The notes beneath the pieces were generated by a model, which was not told where the DNA came from, made no database searches, and saw nothing but the letters and a program-made list of their open reading frames with translations. Shown here piece by piece: positions 39,026 to 45,570 of a DNA stretch of 64,000 bases. The position numbers and the translations under genes are program-made. Source of the DNA: DTYU01 sp040757355 (GTDB taxonomy: Bacteria > Bacillota > Desulfotomaculia > Desulfotomaculales > Ammonificaceae); assembly GCA_040757355.1 (NCBI GenBank), contig JBFLWY010000002.1, positions 32,324 through 96,323 on the forward strand, read 5' to 3'. Numbering within the stretch: the first letter of the stretch is position 1; each line of letters starts with the position of its first letter.

Positions 39026-39055
39026 TTGACCTTAGTCTATAGCTTAGTCTATAAT
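39026..39055 (+). promoter_or_regulatory. Promoter with overlapping direct-repeat operator
   Basis: TTGACC (39026-39031), 18-base spacer, TATAAT (39050-39055). CTTAGTCTATA occurs twice, at 39031-39041 and 39043-39053, exactly across the spacer and -10, a likely autoregulatory site for the Phd-type antitoxin downstream. Confidence 0.65.
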
Positions 39056-39078
39056 GACAGCAACGGAGGTGTTTTCAG

Positions 39079-39315
39079 TTGCCGGAACAAGTGAATATTC
39101 ATAAAGCAAAGACCCATTTTTCTAAGCTTTTGGCCCGGGTTAAAAAAGGAGAGGAAATTATTATTACTAAAGCCGGCATACCCGTTGCTCGTCTGGCGCC
39201 GCTGCCCGCGCAGCAGGGTCGACGTGTTTCAGGCAGTGCAAAAGGCAGGGTTTTAGTTGCCCCTGATTTTAATGAACCGCTACCCGAATCTATTATGGAA
39301 TCGTTTGAAAAATGA
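39079..39315 (+). CDS. Phd/YefM antitoxin
   Basis: A 78-residue protein: VNIHKAKTHFSKLLARVKKG, EEIIITKAGIPVARLAPLPA, the Phd fold, and a disordered C-terminal tail ending in PLPESIMESF. TTG start with GGAGGTG upstream. Overlaps the PIN gene by four bases. Confidence 0.82.
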   Translation: MPEQVNIHKAKTHFSKLLARVKKGEEIIITKAGIPVARLAPLPAQQGRRVSGSAKGRVLVAPDFNEPLPESIMESFEK

Positions 39316-39698
39316 GAGCGCTTTTAGATACACACACTTTCCTGTGGTGGATTACAGATGATCCCCAATTGTCAGCACGAGTCAGAGAATTTATCAGCGA
39401 CGGGGAAAATGAGCTGTTTTTTAGCGCAGCCAGCGGATGGGAAATTGCAATCAAAGCCAGGCTTGGCAAGTTGAGTCTTCAAGAAGATTTGGAGTCCTTT
39501 CTTTTCGAGCAACTATCCATCAACGGCATTAACAGCTTCCCGGTTCAGATGAGCCACGCCTTGCATGTTTACAATCTTCCGGATTATCACCGGGATCCTT
39601 TTGACCGGCTTATTATCGCTCAAGCCCGTGTAGAAAACATGCCCGTTATCACCGCTGATCCACAATTCGCAAGATATCCGGTAGAGATCATCTGGTGA
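39312..39698 (+). CDS. PIN-domain toxin (COG3744 type)
   Basis: A 128-residue PIN nuclease: RALLDTHTFLWWITDDPQLS (Asp5), FFSAASGWEIAIKARLGKLS (Glu about 45), YHRDPFDRLIIAQARVENMP (Asp about 96-99) and VITADPQFARYPV (Asp about 117). The THTFLWW and SxWEIAIKxxxGKL motifs are those of the Phd-linked PIN branch. Confidence 0.85.
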   Translation: MRALLDTHTFLWWITDDPQLSARVREFISDGENELFFSAASGWEIAIKARLGKLSLQEDLESFLFEQLSINGINSFPVQMSHALHVYNLPDYHRDPFDRLIIAQARVENMPVITADPQFARYPVEIIW

Positions 39699-39708
39699 TA
39701 ATGATAAG

Positions 39709-39806
39709 ACTGACAGGGGACGGTTCCTTGACACGCTACCTAAAATTAGTTCTACGTTCTGCGTTCGGCGTTCTACGTTCGACGTTAAGGCTTGGGGGAC
39801 GGGGCT
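39709..39806. repeat. Heptamer array 21
   Basis: Leader variant as at 38821, four heptamers and GGCTTGGGGGACGGGGCTTT. Downstream, 39833-39860 is an AT-rich inverted repeat (ATATATAACATATATGTCAA), a possible operator. Confidence 0.75.
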
Positions 39807-39945
39807 TTTGAATAATTACTGCTTTTCGTGTTGATATATAACATATATGTCAAATATACTTTACTTGGGGTGACAAAATCTGAAAATGGGCAGCGTTTTC
39901 ATAACGTTTTGTGCCTGAGTGCAGCGAAAGGCGTGTTTATTAAGA

Positions 39946-40173
39946 ATGAAAAAGTCAATGGTTTATTTAGAAGAGGAGCAGTTTCTTATGCTAAAAAAGG
40001 TGGCGGCGCGCTCGGGAAAAAAGATGTCCGAAATTATCCGCGAAGCGCTCCGGGCCTACCTTGAAGAAAAAGGGAAGGTTGACTACTTCTCCTTCGTAGG
40101 TATCGCCGAAGGACCTCAAAAAGGAAGAGCGTCGGAGGAAGCTGAGGAGATTCTTAGGGAGGCTCTGCGTTGA
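39946..40173 (+). CDS. Ribbon-helix-helix antitoxin
   Basis: A 75-residue protein: MVYLEEEQFLMLKKVAARSG, KKMSEIIREALRAYLEEKGK is a ribbon-helix-helix domain; FVGIAEGPQKGRASEEAEEI is the tail that binds the PIN toxin. The ribosome site is poor (AAAGG 14 bases away). Overlaps the toxin by four bases. Confidence 0.78.
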   Translation: MKKSMVYLEEEQFLMLKKVAARSGKKMSEIIREALRAYLEEKGKVDYFSFVGIAEGPQKGRASEEAEEILREALR

Positions 40174-40586
40174 TCCTGGTAGACACCGGCGCGTTCTATG
40201 CCTTGATTGACAAGAACGACGTAAACCATAGCTCCGCCAAGGAGTTTTATGGAAGTGTAGCAGGACGGGAGGTTCTTTGTACCTCCCTTCCCGTTCTTAC
40301 CGAGGCGTGGCTGTTGATAGACGCTCGCCTTGGCAGCTACTTTGCTGACCGGTTGTGGAAATCGGTGTGTGACGGTGCCTTCGAGATATTACCCCTCGAA
40401 AGAGAAGATTTGGCGTTGGCGCTTGAAATCGAAAGCAAATACAACGACGTGGCCTTTGGTTTTATAGACGCCACCTGTTTCGCTCTCTGTGAAAAACATA
40501 AACTCCGGCGGGTATTCACTTATGACCGGAAACACTTTTCTATCTACAAGCCGCACTTCACCAACGCCTTAGAATTAGTTCCGTGA
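40170..40586 (+). CDS. PIN-domain toxin
   Basis: A 138-residue PIN nuclease: ILVDTGAFYALIDKNDVNHS (Asp4), LPVLTEAWLLIDARLGSYFA (Glu about 50), VAFGFIDATCFALCEKHKLR (Asp about 98) and VFTYDRKHFSIYKP (Asp about 117). Complete; ATC-AAG-type spacing with the antitoxin is normal, and the start codon is TTG. Confidence 0.82.
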   Translation: MILVDTGAFYALIDKNDVNHSSAKEFYGSVAGREVLCTSLPVLTEAWLLIDARLGSYFADRLWKSVCDGAFEILPLEREDLALALEIESKYNDVAFGFIDATCFALCEKHKLRRVFTYDRKHFSIYKPHFTNALELVP

Positions 40587-40716
40587 CCCGTCAATCCACA
40601 TACGGGGGCGCCGCCAGTTTTCCATCAAAGCCCCCGGCGGCTTTCCCGCATCCACCCGACCACTTGAGACTGAATTTTGCTGGGTAAGTTCCCGGCCAAG
40701 CCCTCCCGGCAGGGAG

Positions 40717-40741
40717 AACGTTCGACGTTCGACGTTGGGGC
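40717..40741. repeat. Heptamer array 22 (two to three units)
   Basis: GAACGTTCGACGTTCGACGT directly upstream of the promoter of the MNT/HEPN module. The preceding 40590-40716 shows a CCCCCGGCGGCTTTCCCGC-type GC-rich hairpin but no gene. Confidence 0.65.
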
Positions 40742-40751
40742 ATTCAGGTCA

Positions 40752-40781
40752 TTGACGACGTCTATAACGTCATAATACAAT
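40752..40781 (+). promoter_or_regulatory. Promoter with TGACG-N10-CGTCA operator
   Basis: TTGACG (40752-40757), 18-base spacer, TACAAT (40776-40781). A perfect inverted repeat, TGACG at 40753-40757 and CGTCA at 40768-40772, fills the spacer, consistent with binding by the HTH of the gene downstream. Confidence 0.6.
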
Positions 40782-40804
40782 AGTGACAACGGAGGTGACA
40801 AGAG

Positions 40805-41425
40805 GTGCAAGACAAATGGCTGACCGTTCAGGAAGCGGCGAACCGCCTCGGCGTGGCGCGTGCCACCATTTATAAATGGGCCAAAGAGGGCAGGCTTCCT
40901 ATATATAAGTTGGGGGAAAGAGTAGCGCGGGTCCGGTCTCAGGACCTGGAGCGTCTGCTGGCCGAGGCCAGACCCCTTTATGGCGCCGGAAAGCAGGACC
41001 CGGCGGCAAAAAGAGTCCTCGTCGAAAAGACAAAGGGGGCCTGGGCTGATAACCCCGAAATCGAGCAGGCACTTTCTGAAATTGGCAATTTGGGAGAGCT
41101 TCGCCTTACAGATGTAGAAAAGAGGGCTGTTCTCGAGGCGAAAGAGGAGATCGAAAAGCGCTTCCCGCTGGAGAGGCTGATTCTTTTCGGCTCCGCTGCG
41201 CGCAACGAGCACGGCGAGGAATCGGATATTGACCTTTTGGCCATCACCAAGGAGAAGTTGACCCATCGAGACCGCAACATCATTTACAATACTGTTTTTG
41301 AGACCAACTTTAAATACGGTACCAATCTCAGCGTGGTAGTGGCTGATGCTTTTTCCTGGAACCAGGGAGTCCTTTCCCTGACCCCCCTACACGCAGAAGT
41401 CCGGCAGGACGGTATTCCGGTATGA
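40805..41425 (+). CDS. HTH-MNT fusion antitoxin
   Basis: A 206-residue two-domain protein. Residues about 3-55 are an excisionase-type (MerR-like) HTH: WLTVQEAANRLGVARATIYK, WAKEGRLPIYKLGERVARVR. After a linker, FPLERLILFGSAARNEHGEE and SDIDLLAITK form an MNT nucleotidyltransferase G-S-x10-D-x-D site (about 125-145). GTG start with GGAGGTGA upstream. Combining a DNA-binding domain with MNT gives the module its own repressor. It overlaps the HEPN gene by four bases. Confidence 0.82.
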   Translation: MQDKWLTVQEAANRLGVARATIYKWAKEGRLPIYKLGERVARVRSQDLERLLAEARPLYGAGKQDPAAKRVLVEKTKGAWADNPEIEQALSEIGNLGELRLTDVEKRAVLEAKEEIEKRFPLERLILFGSAARNEHGEESDIDLLAITKEKLTHRDRNIIYNTVFETNFKYGTNLSVVVADAFSWNQGVLSLTPLHAEVRQDGIPV

Positions 41426-41871
41426 ACAGAGACCCGCGCCGGGAAGAACTGGTTCATTACTGGCTGGAAAAGGCCGAAGAGAGCCTGGCATCCGCCCGGA
41501 GCGAACTGGAAGCCGGCCGGCTGTCTTTCGCCGTCAATCGCCTGTATTACGTGCTGTTTTATTTGGTAACAGCAGCACTATCCGCAAGAAGAGAAAAGTC
41601 GGGCAGGCACTCCGCGGTGCGTGCAGCCTTCCACAGAGAGTTCGTCCGCACCGGCGAAGTTGATAAACCTTACGGCAGGTTATACGATGAATTGTTCCAT
41701 ACCCGTCATCAGGCAGATTATCTTCCCCTAACCGAATTCGACGAAACGATAGTCAGGCAGCAACTGCAAGACGTGGAAAGGTTCCTCACGGAGTTCTCTT
41801 TGAAAATCCGGGGAAAGACAGTTAACGAAAACGGCAGCAAAAAGCCGGGGTCGAAACTTGATTTACGGTGA
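41422..41871 (+). CDS. HEPN-domain toxin
   Basis: A 149-residue helical HEPN protein: VHYWLEKAEESLASARSELE, then FAVNRLYYVLFYLVTAALSA with the N-R-x-Y-Y-x-x-F-Y signature, and YGRLYDELFHTRHQADYLPL with conserved R...H residues. Partner of the HTH-MNT fusion. Confidence 0.8.
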   Translation: MNRDPRREELVHYWLEKAEESLASARSELEAGRLSFAVNRLYYVLFYLVTAALSARREKSGRHSAVRAAFHREFVRTGEVDKPYGRLYDELFHTRHQADYLPLTEFDETIVRQQLQDVERFLTEFSLKIRGKTVNENGSKKPGSKLDLR

Positions 41872-41901
41872 TCGCAGTAAACGGCCACGATTGAGAGGCC
41901 T

Positions 41902-42021
41902 GTCTGTATCTGGGGTATGGCGAAGGTGGCGCTCTACGACCTGCGCGAAGACAGTCCGACTAAAGGCGCGGTTAATGTTTTTCATAGTGAAGAGCGGGTA
42001 AAAGTCGCGCAACTCGTTTAA
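41902..42021 (+). pseudogene. Fragment of a second dTDP-sugar epimerase (rmlC-like) gene
   Basis: Encodes VCIWGMAKVALYDLREDSPT, KGAVNVFHSEERVKV and a stop. It is homologous to the middle of the gene at 38360 (VCVWGMAKVALYDPRDDSPT). Both ends are lost. It lies immediately upstream of rmlB, where an intact rmlC would be expected. Confidence 0.72.
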
Positions 42022-42044
42022 GAAGCAAGCAAGCGGGGTGAGGG

Positions 42045-43067
42045 GTGTTGAATCTTCTTGTCACCGGCGGGGCCGGATTCATCGGCGCCAACTTTGTGCG
42101 GTATGTACTGGAGCACCGTCCGGAGTGGAAGGTAATTAATCTCGATAAGCTTACTTATGCGGGCAACCTTGAAAATCTGCGGGAGGTGGAAAAGGACCCC
42201 CGCTACCGCTTTGTTAAGGGCGATATTTCTGATCCGGCGGCGGTGGAGGAGGTCTTTTCCGCTGGTGTGGACGTGGTGGTCAGCTTTGCCGCGGAAAGCC
42301 ACGTGGACCGGAGCATCCTCGATTCCGCTCCGTTTATCCGTGCGAATGTGGACGGTACCCGGGTGCTCCTGGATGCCGCCCGGCGGCGGGGCGTGGAGAG
42401 GTTCATTCAGGTATCTACCGACGAAGTGTACGGCTCCCTCGAACCGGCAGACCCGCCTTTCACCGAAGGCTCCCCTTTAGCTCCGAACAGCCCATATGCC
42501 GCAAGCAAGGCCGCCGCGGACCTTTTGTGCCGGGCCTACCACCGCACCTACGGGCTGCCCGTGATGATCACCCGCTGCTCCAACAACTTCGGACCGTACC
42601 AGTTTCCGGAGAAGCTGATCCCGCTGGCGATCACCAATCTTCTGGAAGACAAGCCGGTTCCCGTTTACGGCGACGGGCAGAACGTCCGGGACTGGCTCTA
42701 CGTGGCGGATCACTGCCGGGCACTGGAACTGGTCATCCTTAACGGAAAACCAGGCGAGGTGTACAACATCGGCGGCGGCGGGGAACTGGCCAACTTGGAG
42801 TTGGTCCGGCAGATTTTGAGCTTGATGGGGAAGAACGAAGACTGGATTGAATTCGTGCCCGACCGTCCGGGACACGACCGGCGGTATGCGATAAATGCCG
42901 CGAGAATACAACGGGAACTGGGCTGGCGGAAGGAATACGATTTTGGCGATGCCCTGCGCCGGACCGTAGAATGGTATATTGAACACCCCGGCTGGTGGCG
43001 GCGGGTAAAGAGCGGCGAGTATAAAGAGTACTACGAGCGGTGGTACGGCGGGCTGGGTCCGCGTTAA
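42045..43067 (+). CDS. rmlB: dTDP-glucose 4,6-dehydratase
   Basis: A 340-residue extended SDR. NAD-binding LLVTGGAGFIGANFVRYVLE (G-G-x-G-F-I-G at about residues 8-14), LDKLTYAGNLENL typical of RmlB, STDEVYGSL (catalytic Thr/Asp/Glu region, about 125) and NSPYAASKAAADLLCRAYHR with Y-x-x-x-K (about 151-155). It converts dTDP-glucose to the 4-keto-6-deoxy sugar, using RmlA's product. GTG 42045 or TTG 42048 after GGGGTGAGGGG. No rmlD is present in the window. Confidence 0.9.
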   Translation: MLNLLVTGGAGFIGANFVRYVLEHRPEWKVINLDKLTYAGNLENLREVEKDPRYRFVKGDISDPAAVEEVFSAGVDVVVSFAAESHVDRSILDSAPFIRANVDGTRVLLDAARRRGVERFIQVSTDEVYGSLEPADPPFTEGSPLAPNSPYAASKAAADLLCRAYHRTYGLPVMITRCSNNFGPYQFPEKLIPLAITNLLEDKPVPVYGDGQNVRDWLYVADHCRALELVILNGKPGEVYNIGGGGELANLELVRQILSLMGKNEDWIEFVPDRPGHDRRYAINAARIQRELGWRKEYDFGDALRRTVEWYIEHPGWWRRVKSGEYKEYYERWYGGLGPR

Positions 43068-43075
43068 CACGATAC

Positions 43076-43113
43076 TACGTTCTACGTGCGGCGTTCGACG
43101 TTCGACGTTACAG
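43076..43113. repeat. Heptamer array 23
   Basis: About five heptamers (TTCTACG, TGCGGCG, TTCGACG) joining the end of rmlB to an SLH-gene fragment. Confidence 0.7.
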
Positions 43114-43186
43114 CGAGTATGTCACGTTCATCCCGAAGGCTGGAAGACGAAGCATCAAGGAACATAGAAGTCATCTGCGGGAGCTC

Positions 43187-43295
43187 AATCAACTGGGCAG
43201 CGGAACGGGGTGTGGTGACAGGTTACGCCGACGGCAGCTTCAAGCCCGATAATGCCGTCAGCAGGGCGGAAGTCGCCCAGATGCTCCAGAACTAG
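43187..43295 (+). pseudogene. SLH-domain gene fragment
   Basis: Reads INWAAERGVVTGYADGSFKP, DNAVSRAEVAQMLQN and a stop: one S-layer homology motif with the I-x-G-Y-x-D-G-x-F-x-P core. The rest of the surface protein is missing. The heptamers lie just upstream. Confidence 0.7.
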
Positions 43296-43414
43296 GCGGG
43301 GCTACTTACGAAGAAATGATGCAAGAATACGACCTGACTCGTGACCAGATTTTCACCGTCCTCCGGTACGCAGCAACTGTTCTCGGTGAGGAGCAGGTAA
43401 GGACAATGATATGA
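43295..43414 (+). pseudogene. DUF433 antitoxin 3' fragment
   Basis: Reads GGATYEEMMQEYDLTRDQIF, TVLRYAATVLGEEQVRTMI and a stop, close to the end of the antitoxin at 20290 (GGATYEEVMQEYDLTREQIF). Its first half and its toxin are absent. It shares a base with the stop of the SLH fragment. Confidence 0.72.
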
Positions 43415-43417
43415 ACC

Positions 43418-43463
43418 TCCGGCCTCAAAGACCACGGGGTCGTCATAACCGATAGATTCGTCC
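43418..43463 (+). pseudogene. DUF3782 gene fragment (46 bp)
   Basis: Reads SGLKDHGVVITDRFVR, matching LKEHGVAITERFVR of the protein encoded at 34418. It abuts the end of hflX. Confidence 0.55.
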
Positions 43464-43467
43464 GTTT

Positions 43468-44571
43468 TCAAGCTTCCAAATGCGCCTTAAGTTTTTGTAA
43501 ATCCGCGCGGCGCCCACGAACGGTGAGGCGCACCCCTTCAGGGAGGTATTCCTCTTCTTGTATGCGCAAGCGCTCCCGAAAGCGGCTGACCGCGCCCAGC
43601 CGGTCAAAGGGGACCAGGATGACGAGTTCCCCCTCCGGGAAAAGTATCCCTTCCACGCAGGACAGCAAAATGTCCAGGTTGGCCCCCGAAAGGGCTGAAA
43701 CGGCCACACCGTCGGCGGGCGGCAGTCCTTCAAAGCGGTCCGCCTTGTTGTATACCTTACAGACCGGTTTTTCTACCAGGCCGAGTTCCTGCAGAATTTT
43801 TTCGACGGCCTGCACCTGCTCATCGAGGCAGGGGCTTGTCAGGTCGATGACGTGCAGGAGCAGGTCGGCAACAGCAAGCTCTTCAAGCGTGGCCATAAAC
43901 GCCTCTTTCAGCTTCGGCGGCAGCTCTTTTATAAAGCCGACTGTATCGGTAAGGAGGGCGAAGCGGCCGGAAGGGAGCCTGATGCGCCGGCTCACGGGGT
44001 CCAGCGTGGCGAAAAGCCGGTCCTCCGCTGCAACCTTCTGCTCGCTCAAGGAAAGGGCGTTTAGTAGCGTGGACTTTCCGGCGTTTGTGTAGCCCACGAG
44101 GGAGACGGAAGGGATGCTTTCCACCTGGCGCTGTTTGCGGAGGAGCGCGCGGTTTTCGCGCAGCGCCGCCAGTTCCACGCGAAGGTGGTGTATTTGCCCG
44201 CGAACGCTCCGGCGCAGGATCTCTAACTTGGTCTCACCGGGGCCGCGGGTGCCGATTCCGCCGCCCAGCCGGGACAGCGCCCCTCCGAGGCCGTACAGGC
44301 GCGGGTAAAGGTAGGTGAGCCGCGCCAGCTCCACCTGTATTTTACCCTCACGGGAATGGGCGCGGCGGCGGAAGATCTCGAGAATAACCTGGGTCCGGTC
44401 CCACACCTCAACGTCGCCGAAGAGGTCCTCCAGCGCCTTCACTTGGCGCGGGGAAAGCTCGCGGTTGAAGACCACCGCGTCCAGACCGCCGCGTTCCACC
44501 AGGTCCTTCACCTCACGGATTTTCCCTTCGCCTAACAGGTAGTTGAGGTCCGGCTGGCGCTGCTGGACCAC
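43468..44571 (-). CDS. hflX: HflX GTPase (N-terminus beyond this frame, see evidence)
   Basis: The 367-residue frame has the HflX domain (YLLGEGKIREVKDLVERGGL; GGIGTRGPGETKLEILRRSV) and the GTPase core with G1 GYTNAGKSTLL (about 170), G3 DTVGF (about 220) and G4 NKAD (about 286). HflX is a ribosome-splitting GTPase. From the first ATG/GTG it lacks about 40 N-terminal residues. They are readable directly upstream in the same frame (RGLICYLSLGESAAEVDYDL; AELRELLQNIEIETAGAV) but without a start. A GTG at 44698 with AAGGA upstream would supply it if one T of the TTTTT at 44682-44686 were removed. So a one-base frameshift or sequencing error is likely. Confidence 0.85.
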   Translation of the reverse strand: MVQQRQPDLNYLLGEGKIREVKDLVERGGLDAVVFNRELSPRQVKALEDLFGDVEVWDRTQVILEIFRRRAHSREGKIQVELARLTYLYPRLYGLGGALSRLGGGIGTRGPGETKLEILRRSVRGQIHHLRVELAALRENRALLRKQRQVESIPSVSLVGYTNAGKSTLLNALSLSEQKVAAEDRLFATLDPVSRRIRLPSGRFALLTDTVGFIKELPPKLKEAFMATLEELAVADLLLHVIDLTSPCLDEQVQAVEKILQELGLVEKPVCKVYNKADRFEGLPPADGVAVSALSGANLDILLSCVEGILFPEGELVILVPFDRLGAVSRFRERLRIQEEEYLPEGVRLTVRGRRADLQKLKAHLEA

Positions 44572-44782
44572 CGCGCCGGCCGTTTCGATCTCGATGTTCT
44601 GCAGAAGCTCCCGGAGTTCCGCCAGGTCGTAATCGACCTCGGCGGCGCTCTCGCCGAGAGACAGGTAGCAGATAAGGCCTCTTTTTATGCTCTTGCACCC
44701 TTTCGTTATCCTTAACAGTTAACTTCTCTAAGATAGAATCTTCAACCGGATTGGCTGAAAACCTGCTATAATATGATTTCCC

Positions 44783-44970
44783 CGAAGAAAAAAGAACTGA
44801 ACAAGTAATTAAGTATGGTGTCCCTGGAATTTTGGCCCTGGAATTTTGGCGAAGAAAAAAGAACTGAACAAGTAATTAAGTATGGTGTCCCTGGAATTTT
44901 GGTCCGAAGAAAAAAGAACTGAACAAGTAATTAAGTATGGTGTCCCTGGAATTTTGGTCCCTGGGATTTT
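44783..44970. repeat. Three tandem copies of a 55-67 bp unit
   Basis: Units begin at 44783, 44850 and 44905 with CGAAGAAAAAAGAACTGAAC and end in TTAAGTATGGTGTCCCTGGA plus ATTTTGG. The second half is an inverted, diverged form of the GGGGACACAATACTTAATTA repeat. The surrounding 44700-45010 has no gene. Confidence 0.8.
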
Positions 44971-45014
44971 AGCGGGCTTGCCCTGATACCGGGGTTATGT
45001 TAAAATAGGAACGG

Positions 45015-45100
<86 letters not shown>

Positions 45101-45115
45101 GGAAAAGAACCGGTC

Positions 45116-45159
45116 ACGGCAAGCACTTAATGTCATATGAGATGCTTGCCGTTTTTTTA
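45116..45159 (+). terminator. Rho-independent terminator of tRNA-Leu
   Basis: ACGGCAAGCA (45116-45125) pairs perfectly with TGCTTGCCGT (45143-45152), followed by a T run. Confidence 0.85.
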
Positions 45160-45570
45160 TTGCCGGGGGCAGGGCAGGGGTTTCGATAGTTTTTTGCCCG
45201 CCGGTCTTGCGTTACCGGCACACGTTCGATCTCTCCGGATTAGTTCTAAGCGTAACCCTGTACTTGACCGGAGTGCAAGGCAAAGGTTTTCCCAGTGCTA
45301 CATTTAACCGGGCTTGACCGGTTTTTGTCTTTAATTCAAGGATTAAGCCTTAGGGAAACATATTGACCAATTGATAATATTAATTAGATTCCCTGCATGT
45401 ATGGTAACACTTGGTTTGTACCCTACAGTCTGGTTACCGTAAGCATAAGGTTGTAAAAGAAAGTAAGGGGGTGAGCTCGGGAGGAGTCCAATTATACTTT
45501 TAAAGGTTTGCGGTTTTATCGATGTTTACGTTAGAAAGATGTGAGCCAACTACAGGAGGTGGATTGTAAG
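45160..45570 (+). other. Long leader region of the surface-protein gene
   Basis: Some 400 bases without a gene. It holds a CCGGGCTTGACCGGTTTTTG hairpin-plus-T stretch (about 45308-45327), AT-rich promoter-like DNA (TTGACC at about 45363 and ATTGATAATATTAATTA) and a ribosome site AGGAGGT just before the ATG. Long untranslated leaders are common for abundant S-layer genes; no riboswitch is recognised. Confidence 0.5.

Noticed and set aside
15871..41871. Integron cassette array
   Set aside because: No integrase and no attC-like conserved ends between modules; the repeats present are heptamers and small palindromes.
14429..43113. CRISPR arrays
   Set aside because: The repeats are 7-bp units without spacers of constant length, and no cas genes are visible.
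45160..45540. Riboswitch upstream of the surface-protein gene
   Set aside because: No conserved core of a known class could be recognised.
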